NCBI GenBank assembly: GCA_918026815.1
Contig: CAKJVC010000124.1
Coordinates: forward strand, 186,001 to 250,000
Length of the DNA: 64,000 nucleotides
Direction of reading: 5' to 3'
Source of the DNA: Chalara sp. BL73
Lineage: Eukaryota > Ascomycota > Leotiomycetes > Helotiales
A model generated the notes under the pieces. It worked only from the letters and a program-made list of their open reading frames with translations, did no database searches and had not been told where the DNA came from. The translations under genes and the position numbers were made by a program. Below, piece after piece: positions 12,378 through 24,500 of the stretch (positions are counted from its first letter, which is position 1; the number at the start of each line of letters is the position of its first letter).

Positions 12378-12739
12378 GAGAAGTGGTGTCAAGAAAATCA
12401 CTCACCTATGTTCCACCTTCAAGGTTTTGGGAAGTCGGAGTTTTGGCAAAAGGTCCAAGGAAGGTAACAAATTTGTCAATATAGCGCTGCGGGGTTATTC
12501 TTTATCAAGCAAGGGGTAAGTAAAACTGTGGGAGGGGATTGGTTGGACTAGCACTTCGTAATCAGCGTTCATGTTCATGACTATTATGTCTTGTGTCTTC
12601 CGCTTTTTGTGGAATCGTGTACGCTCCGCCTGTCTCCCGCTGTATCCCCAAAAGCGCCAGATTCACAGGTGAAAATCTTATATGTGTTGTAGAAACAATC
12701 GTCAAGCCTCAATTTGATTCAGCTACAGGATCTAAAAAT
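12378..12739. other. Short intergenic interval
   Basis: About 360 bases between the 3' end of the LtrA pseudogene and the 3' end of the minus-strand F-box-like gene. Nothing recognisable is present. Confidence 0.5.
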
Positions 12740-14106
12740 TTATTTCAGACTCGAAATAAACACCTTCGTCTCTTCCAGTGTCTCAACAGGCTTGGATTTC
12801 TCCTCAGGGGTAATCTTCTGTGGTTCCTTGCCATCCGGCCAAACAATTCTGCTCTCATCCTCAAAAGACCACCAACCTCTTCCCCCGGCACGGGAGATCT
12901 CTTCTCGGCGCTTATGAGACGCCTCCCGCAGTTCCCTCGATGCCCCTTCCCTCCTTGGAGCCCTTCCTGACTCGTCCCAATCATCTTCAAAAATACCCAT
13001 CTCCTCTAGGGTACTCCGATCCCACATAACATAACCCCATTCGCGGTATAAGGACCACTCTTCGCCGTTGACAAAGTATGCTCGAGTTGAGATTTCATGC
13101 GTCAAGCGCCACACATCTTCGGAGCCTGAGTCAGGATCTTTGAAGTATGGAGGTGAAATGTTGTTGATCTCGTCTTCCGGGGTGTAGTCCTCTAGATCAA
13201 GCCTGTCATCTGAGCCATTTGCAGCTTCCAAAGCATGGTATAGAAAGATGTTGGAAGCTCTGGGCCCATCAGGGCACATTATACTGGCTTTTGAATCATA
13301 GCTGGTGCAAGCTTGAAGGGAGCATATCCTGGCAAGACCGCTTGCGAGGATGGGCTCCATGTAGGCGATCTTGAACCGGTCCGCAAAGACGGCAAAATCG
13401 ACGTACATTTGACCCCACCTCACATCATGCTCTACCATCTCATCGAAATCTGCGAAAAATAAGTATTTGACATGGCATCGTGCAGGTATTTGGACTGACC
13501 TGAGGTTAGTAGCCGTATTAAGTAGGCATGAACACAGGCGAGTTGTTCATTTTCCCACGGAGAGAAATTGGAGAAGAAAAACACCCTCTGCTCTTCTAGG
13601 GACATGACAGGGGTTTTGAAATCATGAAAAAGGTTACAATACAGTTCAAATCTGTAAAATGCACGCTCATATCGGTTCAGCTCGGACTTTGAAATCGTAG
13701 ACGCTGATTCATCACCGTCCTTGTAGCGAGATAATTTTGCTTGCGTGGCGAAGTCTATCGCGAGACCTTTGATTTGGTGATATAGCTGTACGACTGAGAA
13801 TGCATCGGCGAGATTCCATGATCGCTCTATAATCTTTCGTTCATCGAGAGTCCGTGCTATGAAGTTGAGGATGGCCGCTCTTGTCCACGTCGTTTTTGAG
13901 CTGGAGGACTCGAAAGCGGCGATAGCTTCCGGCATCAGTCCATCATCCATTTCTCGAAACAGCGTTAAAGGAACAACTCGAGATTGTCCTTCGAGGAAAA
14001 TCCGATAGATAGTAGCACATGATAAGGCTGTAGCCGCTAAGGATCGAATATCGCTACTAGAGCCCAGAATCGCTAGCACCAATTCAACTGGCAAAGTGTC
14101 GAGCAT
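12740..14106 (-). CDS. F-box-like hypothetical protein
   Basis: Two exons on the minus strand, 14106-13500 and 13449-12740, are joined by a 50-base intron in phase (Gly/Asp codon split) and give 438 residues. The N-terminus (MLDTLPVELVLAIL, then SLAATALSCATIYRIF) has the spacing of an F-box: Leu-Pro start, ELxxxIL, and a later hydrophobic helix. The C-terminal half is acidic and ends in a charged tail. F-box proteins connect substrates to SCF ubiquitin ligase through Skp1; the substrate cannot be guessed. The start at 14106 is chosen because the open frame upstream of it has no ATG and because the F-box follows directly. The second exon has WGYVMWDRSTLEEMGIF and similar Trp-rich text typical of this lineage-expanded group. 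Expression is not shown by the sequence. Confidence 0.75.
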
Positions 14107-14867
14107 CGGTCTTCGTTCAACTTCAGCCACAATAAAAATTATCACATATATGAAGAATATGTTTTAGAAAATGTTGAGGTGGCCTGAACGATTGAAGAGA
14201 GATAAGATGTCTGAAGAGGATGCCGATTGAGTCAGAGCGGTAGATGACCAGGTAGGTTCAAGTTCCCCACCAGGTATGTTTTCGCTTAAGAAAAAACATA
14301 CCTGGTAAGGCAAATGTGCTATTAACTGGCCTATAATTAGTCGATAACAAACTATTAATTGAATTTTTTTTTTTTTTTTAATATTACAAGCTTAAATTTA
14401 GCGTTACTTATAGGGTTAAGCCCTGTAACAAAGCCTGTAAATCTTGCGCGATACAGTGCTGCGGTTTGCCCCCAGGTTTAGCGACCCTCCATATTTAGTA
14501 AGGCTTGCGCACGGACCCTTGCGCTTTCATCTATAAAATCCGCCTTCCCTCACCACGCGGGCCTCGTGCAATTCAATGTTTTCCTAATAAGCCCCTTTCT
14601 GTCGTTGCCATCTGGCTATGTGCTGTTTAACCCATTTTTATACAGTCACTATTTACTAATCTATATGTAAGTTTAACTACAGAAAATTGTTGATTATTCT
14701 GTTATCAATCTGTTTCGCCTTTAATATAAAATAAAGTTGTGGCAAGTGATTAAGTTGAGTCCAAAGGTAAACTGTATTTATTTTCCGATTAGCTGAGGCA
14801 ATTGCTTAAAGTATACTTTTGTCTTTTACTGGACAGAGCTTCCTTGCCCTGGTTCCTCTCGTATATT
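14107..14867. other. Intergenic, AT-rich with an inverted repeat
   Basis: About 760 bases upstream of the F-box-like gene and downstream of the DUF4246 gene. It holds a 14-base perfect inverted repeat (listed separately) and a T13 tract near 14367-14379. No coding sequence is visible. Confidence 0.55.
14269..14306. repeat. Perfect 14-base inverted repeat (hairpin)
   Basis: Arm ACCAGGTATGTTTT at 14269-14282 is the exact reverse complement of 14293-14306, with a 10-base loop. A partial third copy of the arm (CCAGGTAGGTT) lies just upstream near 14249-14258. It could be a transcription-stop-like hairpin or the end of a small inverted-repeat element. Confidence 0.8.
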
Positions 14868-17042
14868 TTAATAGTCCCAATGGTCCGGATCATGACTAAA
14901 TCCAGGGTTCCAACTCTCTACCTCATTCTGTGCGTGTAACCTTTCGCGATCTACTTCAACCTTAAGGCGTCTAGCCTCTGCCCATCCCATAGGCCACTCT
15001 TCTGTTGCCTCATCAATTAGTTGTCTCACTTCAACAGGTATATCCCTAGCTGCTTCACTCGCAAATACACCTCTGTCGAGTGCAGCGTCCGCCCACCAGT
15101 TGTGCTGCTGCGGTGGTACGTTCGATGTCGACACGATACGGTAGTTCGGGTCAACGAGATACAGGAAAAGGATGCGGAGGTGTCCGTTACGGGTGCTATC
15201 TAGCAACGAGACTGGCTCGAGACGGTGCTCCAGAGTATTTGGCCAGGTAAGGAGACGGTTAGAAGGTAATAGGACGGTTCCTTGTGTCTGCTTGCCAGGC
15301 ATAAAGAAACGTAATTCGGCAGTATCGATCTCCATTTGGTAGGCAGCTGCAGACTGCATGAATCCAAAGATAGTACGCATGGCCATGTAATTGTCGTCCA
15401 AGTAGTGAGAGTCTTCCTTAAAGTCATACTTCTCTTCGTCCATTGAGATAAATTGGTGGAATGAGACTTTTGGAGTGTGGATGTTAGAAGTTGAATAGAC
15501 ATATGCGGCTGTAGCGACGATATGCTCATTTCGCTGTGCCTCAAGAGACAGGCTACTTGTAAGCGTAGGTTGTGCTGGCTTTAACTCGATGTCTCGGAAT
15601 CGGACAATGATCTGAAGGCCCTGATGTACAAACTCATCACGTAAACTGACTTGGTATATACCGTTGTCTGGATCAGGTACAAGCCGTGACATTCTCACTC
15701 TTTTGTTATTTCGTATGACAGGGTCTGTTGAAGCTACAATAGCTTTTCCGTTCTTCCCTAGTTTCCAGTCCTTATAGGAAAAGGCACTTCCCGGCTCTGG
15801 GTGGGCCACCATGTGCAAACTTTGTATTACCTCATCCACAAGCAATCCAAGCTCTAAAGCTGTGTCTTCGTCATGTCCCATGTTCCGATCTCGTGTAGAT
15901 ATCATTTGCTTCAACCTTTCTGTTAGGAAGTGGATATTATAGCCATAGCTACTGTCCAGATTGTCAAGAAAATTTTCGATTTGGAGCAAGAAATTTGTAT
16001 ATTCTTTAGCCTTCGGGTCGCTAAATGGACCGCCATTTTCCCAGAAGCTTCTCATGCGCTCCCAAAGATCGGCAGCGCACCTGGAAGGGTCACCCTTCTC
16101 ATATCCATACGTTCTAATTCGAATGGGTGCAGGGGCTGTGACCCCTTTGAAGAGACAGTCATTCCACATGTGTATTGCTGGTTTCATAACATGTTCTAAT
16201 ATGCTATAGAGCCGTTTGTAGTATGTTGGGTGCAAGTTATTGATATATGATGTGATAAAGAGCCCTGAATCTCTGTCCGGAGCAAATTTGACCTCGCAAG
16301 GTAACCACTGGAACCGTAAAGACCAAGGGCGCAACTGCGTCTCATGATCTAATCGATCTTCTGAAGAAGGCGCTACTTTCCCTAATATATCACTGCAGAT
16401 TTCAACACAATCGTCTCGTCCGACTTGCGTCCCATCTTGATATACCCGAGTCTTGCCATATACAAGGGGGAATATAGAAGGGTCTACAATATCGGATATC
16501 TGCTTATGGCTCCAGCTACCTATGTTGTAGCTCCAAAACTCCTCTCGTAGCGGCTCAATCGCATTTTTTAGCTCTTCTGTAAGTGTAGTAGAAACAAGAA
16601 TATCGGATTTGCAAACACAAGAACCTGCATCCATAACACGGACAAATCCTTTACTGTTCAAGTCAACAGCTTTGTCTTTTAGCTCTAAGATACACCAATT
16701 CCAAGCTTTATCACTAATTAGTGGGACGGCTGTAACCTCTATCTCACCCCATTTATTTACTAGTTCCTCCTCAAGCTCAAGAGTAATTGTTAGTGAGGTG
16801 GCAGCTACTTCCGTCCGCCAGCCGGCTACTTTCGTATCATCGAAAACCTCTGTTTCCCATCCTTCCTTGTTTGTGAGGAACTCCATCAGAGCCATCATAG
16901 CTAGCTCCCGTGCACTAAGGCGAGGACATTGCGTCCACTTCGTTGTTCCATCATTGAAGCATTTGTTAGCATCAATCTCATGGTTGATTGGTAGGCCACC
17001 AAATCCAGGAACAACAATTGGTGAGGATCCAGCATTGTTCAT
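14868..17042 (-). CDS. DUF4246-domain protein
   Basis: A single uninterrupted minus-strand frame of 724 residues. The first ATG is at 17042 (MNNAGSSPIVVPGFGG); upstream codons in the frame have no ATG. The text matches the fungal DUF4246 family. Its core has FQWLPCEVKF, ITSYINNLHP, YKRLYSILEHVM and IRIRTYGYE. The C-terminal half has NEHIVATAAYVY, RLLTWPNTLEHRLEP, ILFLYLVDPNYRIVSTSNVPPQQHNWW. The sequence of an N-terminal helical part followed by this core is typical. The biochemical function of the family is not established. A His in the TLEHRLEP motif and an Arg in HLRILFLYLVDP resemble the layout of 2-oxoglutarate/iron oxygenase folds, which is only a thought. There are no introns. Flanking DNA is AT-rich and gene-poor. 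Confidence 0.9.
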   Translation of the reverse strand: MNNAGSSPIVVPGFGGLPINHEIDANKCFNDGTTKWTQCPRLSARELAMMALMEFLTNKEGWETEVFDDTKVAGWRTEVAATSLTITLELEEELVNKWGEIEVTAVPLISDKAWNWCILELKDKAVDLNSKGFVRVMDAGSCVCKSDILVSTTLTEELKNAIEPLREEFWSYNIGSWSHKQISDIVDPSIFPLVYGKTRVYQDGTQVGRDDCVEICSDILGKVAPSSEDRLDHETQLRPWSLRFQWLPCEVKFAPDRDSGLFITSYINNLHPTYYKRLYSILEHVMKPAIHMWNDCLFKGVTAPAPIRIRTYGYEKGDPSRCAADLWERMRSFWENGGPFSDPKAKEYTNFLLQIENFLDNLDSSYGYNIHFLTERLKQMISTRDRNMGHDEDTALELGLLVDEVIQSLHMVAHPEPGSAFSYKDWKLGKNGKAIVASTDPVIRNNKRVRMSRLVPDPDNGIYQVSLRDEFVHQGLQIIVRFRDIELKPAQPTLTSSLSLEAQRNEHIVATAAYVYSTSNIHTPKVSFHQFISMDEEKYDFKEDSHYLDDNYMAMRTIFGFMQSAAAYQMEIDTAELRFFMPGKQTQGTVLLPSNRLLTWPNTLEHRLEPVSLLDSTRNGHLRILFLYLVDPNYRIVSTSNVPPQQHNWWADAALDRGVFASEAARDIPVEVRQLIDEATEEWPMGWAEARRLKVEVDRERLHAQNEVESWNPGFSHDPDHWDY

Positions 17043-20000
17043 TGTTATTCGCAATCCTTTTTAATATTTGAATGAAAGTGTAATTCGGTGGTGAAGGGGC
17101 AAAAGAGGAAGAAGGTATGCGAATTTGCTGAGTACAAAGGAAGTTGGTATTATCTGTTCCCAATGGGACCCCAAGTTGTCACAGAATTTAACTGTTGGTA
17201 TGTCAGGAATTGGCTTACGTAAAGTCACGAAACATTAAAGCAGCGGCATTTGGGACGGCGGTAAACTTAGTAAACGCTGTATTATTCAACTTAAGTCCAA
17301 AGAAATAATGAACTTCAGTGAAGAACATTAGTAAACACATTTCAGAAATGAGATTGGGAAGAAGTTGGCCGGACTAGAAAATTTGACGCAGAAAAATTGT
17401 AAACACTTATGTCAAAGAACAGGATAGACCTATACAGCTCCTATATCTTTAATAGCAAGATACTGTATGTGATGTTCCCCCCCAAAAAAATGTATAGTAC
17501 ATGCCTACAAAAGGAAGTATTTAGTAGTTGATTAATAAATATAGTGTTTTATGTGATAGTATAGAGAGTTCCACGAAGGGAAAAAAGTAGATACATAATA
17601 TTCTCGAGTAGAAAGAACAATAAATTCGATCTGATAATTCCTGTGTAGCACCGTCAATATATCCTCTTATCAAAAATCACTTACATATCTCAGCATTTAA
17701 AGTGTGCCTAGCTGTATTGGTCATCCTGAACACTTGTCATACGAATGGGCGAAACAGAAGCTGCAACGATCTTAAAGCAGCAATTCAGGGACATTTCACA
17801 GGCGGCATAGTCCCCAATTGGAAACTCTCCTACGCTTCTGGGTATGCTCCGTCTCCATTTCTCTACAACCTTTACTATGGAGTTATCTCAGACGAATACC
17901 AAAAGGCATGATTTTTCTTTTCCTGCCACTATACGCATTGACTAAATTTGCGGCAGTTATTTTTGAGCATCGTTTATCTTTGATGCATTCATCTTGGCTT
18001 ACTGATTTGGTTAAATGAAACCACATTGGTCCATACAAGGAAATGTTCCCTCTGAAGCATTCCTCAGTATAAGAGTCCCAAGATCATCGGCTCATTTTGC
18101 TCTTCTCATTAATTTTAGTTTGGGTTCATAACTTGGCACATATATGTCGTGTTAGAGATGTGCTCCTTCCATGTCAATGGGTAACGAGTTTCAATACTTG
18201 GATGGCCACAACTTCCACCAAGACCAAATAAACTATGGCTTCGATGCTTCTTGAAACGTAATGAATGACGCCGGGCCTTCTTTCCTCTGCGGTTTCAACT
18301 GTATATATTATAGCTCCTATTTTGACCCTGACAAATAAGGCTAATTAGTGCTCTACTACAAACTCTTACGTACTATAACACGGAATAGACTAACGGCTAG
18401 CTTAATAAAAAGCATAAAATAAGGTCTATAAAACTGTTTAACATTCAAAAGTAATTGTATTAGTAGTCAGAGTGTTATTAGCAAAGAGAGTATAAAAATT
18501 TAAAAGTGTTACATAATAGCAAAACTCTATGTTGAATCCTCCTTGGCGTACTCGCCCTGACCCGCTATATAACCTTTTTAGGGGAGGAGAGTAAAGCCCT
18601 GAACAATTCAATGTGGGGTTTTTGTGGGTCACATGGGTAATTGGCGTGATAGATTTGGGAAGCTCACTGCTGAAACGATATCGACCATGTCGACGTGTCT
18701 TCTCGGAGACCCCGTCATTTTTTGCCGAGCGATGGGACAACCCGCATGCAGAGTTCGCTGAAGATTTCCATCAGCGATTGAACCAGCCTCTTGGGAGCTT
18801 CTGGGTTGCTTTCAGCTCACTCAACTTCCTGGACTTTGAAATTATGAATCGGTCTGATACTTATCTCCACTTTCGGGAATGGCGACTTCCCTGCTAGGAG
18901 AAGCAATCTACATATTTTTTATGGAGATTATTTAGAAGCGGCAAGCGGCAATGGGTAATAGGTCTCCATAAAAAATATGCGGGGGAGGCTTGCCCATATC
19001 AACTTTGCCATTTTTGGTGTTGTCCACAAAAATTTCAGGCGACGGGTTTCAGAGACTAGGCTGACTGGAGGTAAAAACCCTATAAAGGCAACTGTTTTTT
19101 CAGATAGAGTATATTAATACGTACTCTTGAATAGCCCCCAGGCTGGGAGCATAAGAGTTTCTTACGAAGGCTACATTTCTATCGGAACATTGATGGTAAG
19201 GATGAAAAAGTTGGCAAGTTGAATTTCGTAAAACAGGATGGGTCCTGCAATTTTGTGATAGAGTATTCAAACCGTGGATGTGTTTAGTTGTGATTGGGTA
19301 GAAGGCGCGAATGGAGAATTCTCATCGATTTAGTGATGTTGAGGTGAAAAGGGGTAGAATGGCATTGATTGAGAACAAGTAGAGTGGGAAGGACTTTTAG
19401 TGGGCAAGGGCCCTGTAGTACTGCTGACACTGCGCCTAAACCACGAATATCTCAACATAACCCATGTCGCTTTCATTCTAAACGATCTAGACTTCTATTT
19501 AATTGTTCCTGTTTCATAATTATTTAGCTTCTTCCAGAAAACTTCTATAACGGCACACTTAAAGTAGACGAAGGATGTATTACTCCAACTTGACTTTATT
19601 CTCATAAAGGAACGTTGGTCAGCGTATGGAGGGAGAGGCTACCAATTGACTCCTTAAACTGCGCGAATTTACAGCTTCAGGCCGAATAACAACGCCAGGA
19701 CGCGTAGACTTGAAGATTTCAGTGAGTGGATAACCTGATTTCAGCGTCCTGGTCGAAGTCAACTTATATAGAAGTGAAGTCTCAGACCAGCAACTCCCAG
19801 ACCTCTAGGAGCGTCGCAGAATCGCACTTCGCTGCGGCGCAACAGCGACCAACCAGCACTATATTTAGCAAATCCTTGTGAAAAGGGAAGACGGCATATG
19901 TCTAGTCCTTGACTCGGCTCGCTGCCCCTTGACTCAGGTGTCGGACTTTCCCACTAGGATGTTTTTTCCCCCCCAAATGATCCCAGAACCCTACAGTTGG

Positions 20001-20173
20001 TTTACGGTTTACAGGACGCACAGACTGTGGAGCTGGGAAACCCCCGCACAGATATGGGAGCCGAAACCACACCCAGACCACCAACTGAGTCAAGATGCAC
20101 TTAATATATCTGTAGGACTTGCACCCAGTCGTTCTAATCTGCAACCTATCACTTCATCGTCTTTAATTTCAAA
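17043..20173. other. Long gene-poor, AT-rich interval
   Basis: About 3.1 kb between the DUF4246 gene and the rhodopsin-like gene. Short frames at 17702-17911 (with SYASGYAPSPFLYNLYYGVISDEYQKA-like text) and 18613-18897 could be relics of genes. I cannot assign either to a family. A perfect 17-base inverted repeat lies at 18911-18979. No RNA gene is seen. Confidence 0.5.
18911..18979. repeat. Perfect 17-base inverted repeat
   Basis: CATATTTTTTATGGAGA at 18911-18927 is exactly reverse-complementary to 18963-18979, with a 35-base loop between. The whole unit is 69 bases. No coding frame spans it convincingly. It may be a tiny inverted-repeat element relic or a structured RNA arm. Confidence 0.85.
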
Positions 20174-21579
20174 ATGGATGCAATTCCTCGCAGCAATTCA
20201 CCATCCGGGAATCTGCAACCAAATCTATATGGTGTGGCTATTGCGACGCCTATCCTAGCAATTACCGCCGTTATTTTGCGTTTCTTTGCCCGGAGACTAG
20301 TACATGCCTCGATGGGGCTCGATGATTGGTTGGTCCTCGTAGCTCTGGTGCGCTACTCTCCTATCCAAGAAATCTCCATCTCGATAATAACGCGTCTTCA
20401 AGTTTATGACAATCGTTTTTGACGTTGATGCATTCTTTTGTGAGCCTCCTTTGAATCATTACGATTGAATACCATCCATAATAACCTCGCTCTTAGTTAC
20501 CAAGACTGGAGGTGGTCTGCACATTGAGGCAATCAACCGAGATATTCATCTAATATACCACGACTTCTTGTTAAGCCTGTGGATAGGAGACTTGCTTTAT
20601 ACAATTGCTCTGGCTTCGGCCAAGCTGGCTTTCCTTGCCCTTTACTGGCGCGTTTTCGGACTCTCGAGTAACAGGTTGCCAATCGTAATCCTGACCACAG
20701 TGGTTTTTTGTTGGCTAGTTGTAAGGGCATGTATATCCGCTGCAGACCTCCGGCTGTAAACTTGCGGACTAATGCTATTGCAGATTATAGTGAACTTATT
20801 CCGCTGCAGGCCTATTCAAGCTTTCTGGGACAAATCGATACCAGGGAGCTGCCCTGTTAACGCACAGAAATATTTCGTGGGTTCGGTGCTAGCTCACCTA
20901 TTAATAGACTTGGTGATTCTTGCACTGCCAGCGTTTTATATCAAAAAATTACAGATTAGCTCGCGTCAAAAGATTTGTATGTTTGCTATGTTTCTTCTTG
21001 GTGGCTTGTAAGTTAAAAGTATCGGCCGTTGCATGGTTGTCAACTAATTTAAAACTAATAGTATTTGCTTCGCAACTATTATCCAGGTCGTTATCTGTTC
21101 CAGACTCGACGTTACATCACCAGACGTCACTTGGGATTTTGCTCTAATTGGTCTTTGGGCAACAGTGGAGGTTAATCTGGCTACGATAGCGGGCATGTGG
21201 AAACAGTTTTTATTACTAATCTATGCTAATTCTTATTACTATAGTCTGCCTGCCATCACTTCGCCCTATATATCGCCTGGTGGTCAATGGTTCTACGAAA
21301 AGTACTCAACAAAGCGGGAATAATTCTGCGTCATGGAAAGATAGATCGAATCGCCAGACTCTGAATACGCTCAAAATCGGCTATTCCGATTCTACGGGGC
21401 AACTTGTGGACATAAATGCAGACGGTAATAGGAGCTTTACTAAAGCACTTGATACTTCTAGTCGGGGCAGCGATACAATTTGTGAAATGGATAATTTAAG
21501 TCCTCATCAGATGCCTGAGGGGAAGTGTGTCATCATGGTCAAAAGCGAGGTCAATGTTAGAACTTCTGTTCGCAACTGA
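20174..21579 (+). CDS. Seven-transmembrane fungal rhodopsin-like (Pth11-related) integral membrane protein
   Basis: Six exons (20174-20347, 20403-20439, 20497-20720, 20784-21007, 21062-21192, 21245-21579) join in phase to 1125 bases, 374 residues. The product has the layout of the fungal-specific rhodopsin domain family. An N-terminal helix (YGVAIATPILAITAVILRFFARR) is followed by GLDDWLVLVAL, KTGGGLHIEAI, YTIALASAKLAFLALYWRVF, then FRCRPIQAFWDKSIPGSC, further helices, and the closing DFALIGLWATVEVNLATIA and CLPSLRPIYR. The tail of about 85 residues is hydrophilic and cytosolic by family analogy. Some relatives act as GPCR-like receptors, but most have no known ligand. The fifth intron (21193-21244) starts with GC rather than GT; only this choice keeps the conserved VCLPSLRP text in frame. 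The second exon (37 bases) is the least certain. Confidence 0.85.
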
Positions 21580-24500
21580 GTGCGTTACATATTAAGTCAG
21601 AGTAGGAAAAGAAATAGTATATTTGCTATCCCCTTGATGATACTGTTCAAAAGCTCGAACCAGAATTGTTAGAACTAGAGCAAATCTAACACGAGAGACA
21701 AAATTTAGCTGAAAGTAGGAAATCTCGCTTTCGTCACCCGGAAGTGATAAGGTAATTTTTAAAACAGTATATCTCTGAAAGTTGGTTGCCAGTCTTCCAA
21801 ATGTCACTACAAAATCTACTGAACATTCTGCAACAGAGCATGCCTGGCGGGCAAGGCTTGGCAATTGGCTAACCCGCTAACAGTCGTGATCTTTGGGCAT
21901 GTACCTGATTAACCTTCTTGCAGATAATCTATTTTCAGAATACAAGAAGAAATCCGCATCCTTGCGACGATCTTGGGTTATTCGAGACCGCAAGGGGTCG
22001 CATATTTGAGAATAATTTTCACTGGAATAACCGCGCTAATGTCGCTGCCGCTCCAAACGCAACTATCAAAAAGCATGTCGACGGCTCTCATTCTCACCTT
22101 TTACGCAATGAGCAGAATCTCTAGCCAGAACACAATTTATGCCATGCCAGCGAAGTGTTTGAAGATGGTGAAGAAGTACCTTGAATCCTCTCTCGCAACT
22201 AGCAAGGAGAACCAGGTGTTCAGATAGCATCATCCCAAATAGTCCAGTGGTCTTTATTTGCAACCGCCCGTGCTGCCTGGTGACGATAAGACTCCGGAAT
22301 TATCTCATAGAAACCTCGTATTAGAAGAAGCACCTCCAATTATATCTCGCCGTTCCCAATCGCAGAGAGTCCATGAGCAGAATCTCATAATCCATGGCGC
22401 GTGTGTTGTCTGTGGTGCTTAAGCAAGGACATAATGCGATCGCAGAACCCACAAATGCGGTAGATGCATAAATCAGGGGCTGATGTGCGCCTATATAAGC
22501 AATAAATCGATCAATTCTTATTTCTTTCGTTTCTGACTAGTGTATGGAATACCGGGTCACCACTCCTGGCACCAGGGTGCATGTAATGGCTGTGCAAACG
22601 AAGAAAAGGCGTGACCGTGAATATCAGAACAGCAATTGTGTCAGGCGAGGATGGTCTTGCGTATATGTATGTCGCCTCAAGTCGTTTATTACCGCTGCTC
22701 AAGTTAACAAGTGCAATCCCTGATTAACTGCACCTCTGCAAAAAAATTACGAAAGCGATGAAACTGTGCCCAAAGTACCACTTTTTTCAACGGAACCCAG
22801 TGAACTTGGTTGATAGTAGTGGTAGATCCAATGCTATTACTGGATCTGTGAGTTCTATTTATACGACAACACAATCTGTACTATTTATTAAACCAAGTGG
22901 AACTCCAAAGCGATTCCTACCAATAATGATGGCAATCGAGTCTACAGTCCCACACATCAGCACATGAGAATGAGAATGGCCCCACGTCCCAACGACAGGC
23001 GGCAACGCTCCCGTCACTGCTTCCGAACAATATTTGCTTCGCACGAAGGATCTGGAAGATTCTAGCCATTAATTTCATAAAAAAAAAAAAATAATAAAAA
23101 ACGCATTTTCAATGAGTGTAAGAAGGGTCAGGATGGCAGGCCGGTAGCGGGGATATTAAGAATCCGTAGACAAGTAAGATAATTCAACATCAGATGAATT
23201 ACATTGCCTTTGCTCATATAATTTGGCTTTTGTAAAAGTGATTTTATCTGAAATTATTTAATTCATCGATAGTAAGGATGGATGGATGGCGATAAATTAT
23301 TCCCGAGAGATGGGTTCTGAGCCATTCAACTATAAAATGGCCTCTGTAGGAGTTCTTGGACTTTGCTTCCTTTACACGTACTCAAATGGGCGCGTTAAAA
23401 TAGCGACAGCCAGTCTCTTATTTTCCTTAGAAACAGTCTCATCAGAGCTAGGCGTTCTATCAAATGTACAAGGGCGAAGGGGTGTTTTTGATAATCGCAG
23501 TTGATCTACCAAGTACCTGCTATTTAGCTTTTGAGGTCAGTAATCTTATTACAGTCGACTCCTGCTATATTCTTGCAACAAATACAAGGGAGATCACATC
23601 ACTTGTAATGTACTGCTTGTCGTCTCACCAAAAAGTGGAGGTATCTTGGCAGAGTATTGGTGTGGGGACTCCCACACTTATCATCCACCAGTAGACGAAC
23701 TTCTCAGGCTGCAATCATCAATCCAATACTTATAAATGCAGGGGAATTGATGCGTCCGCACTTTGAACCCTGTCACCTAATTATCATCCAATATATCTGA
23801 ATCAAATGGAAACTGAACCATCTGAGAAACATGCCCACCTCGCTCACTTGTGTGCGGGCTCTATGCCGCTCCCCTTTCTGTCCTGACAAGGGAACCGGAC
23901 ACACGGATTTGCTCAGCTTGACACTTCTTGGACCTTCTATCTGATCTTTATTGACAAATCTTCTTTCACTATTGCCTCCAATTCTTAAGACGCTATGTGT
24001 ACCTATCCCACAATTAATCGAAAGACGCAAACTCGCCACAAGGGATGCATGGTAACAAGTCGCAGTGCCCGCAACATTAACCCAGGGAGGAACAGATATC
24101 CTTTTAAACAAATACAAGCGACACCACTCACCACTACACACAACGCTGACATATATATCCGGTGATGCCAGCGTTATTTCATAATTCGTTTCTGCATGAA
24201 ATACTACCCGCGTGGAGCTATTAAGGTGAAGTGAAGCCGTGAGTGTGGCTGAAGCGATGGCTCTTAGGGCACGTTATCTAGCCTCGCTAGCTTGGCAATC
24301 GATACTATTCTTTCACTTACAACAAGATTAGATTACTTTAAGAACAGGACAAGATGCTTTTGATATATCTAACAAAGCTGCTAATTACTTGGCGAAACAT
24401 TCCGGCATAATCACTAGTAAAGTAGAGATTATGCATTCAATCTAATTCCTCAGTCACCATCGTATCAATCATGTTAGTCTTTAGCCCTTTCTAGGTACAT

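Noticed and set aside
14249..14306. Possible tRNA B-box-like string (GGTTCAAGTTCC) beside the hairpin
   Set aside because: It deviates from the B-box consensus and no cloverleaf with acceptor stem can be drawn.
17702..17911. Plus frame with SYASGYAPSP and FLYNLYYGVISDEYQKA
   Set aside because: Looks protein-like, but it is isolated, lacks a start context and matches no family I know.
18613..18897. 94-codon plus frame
   Set aside because: No domain, no splice-linked neighbours, and AT-rich surroundings.
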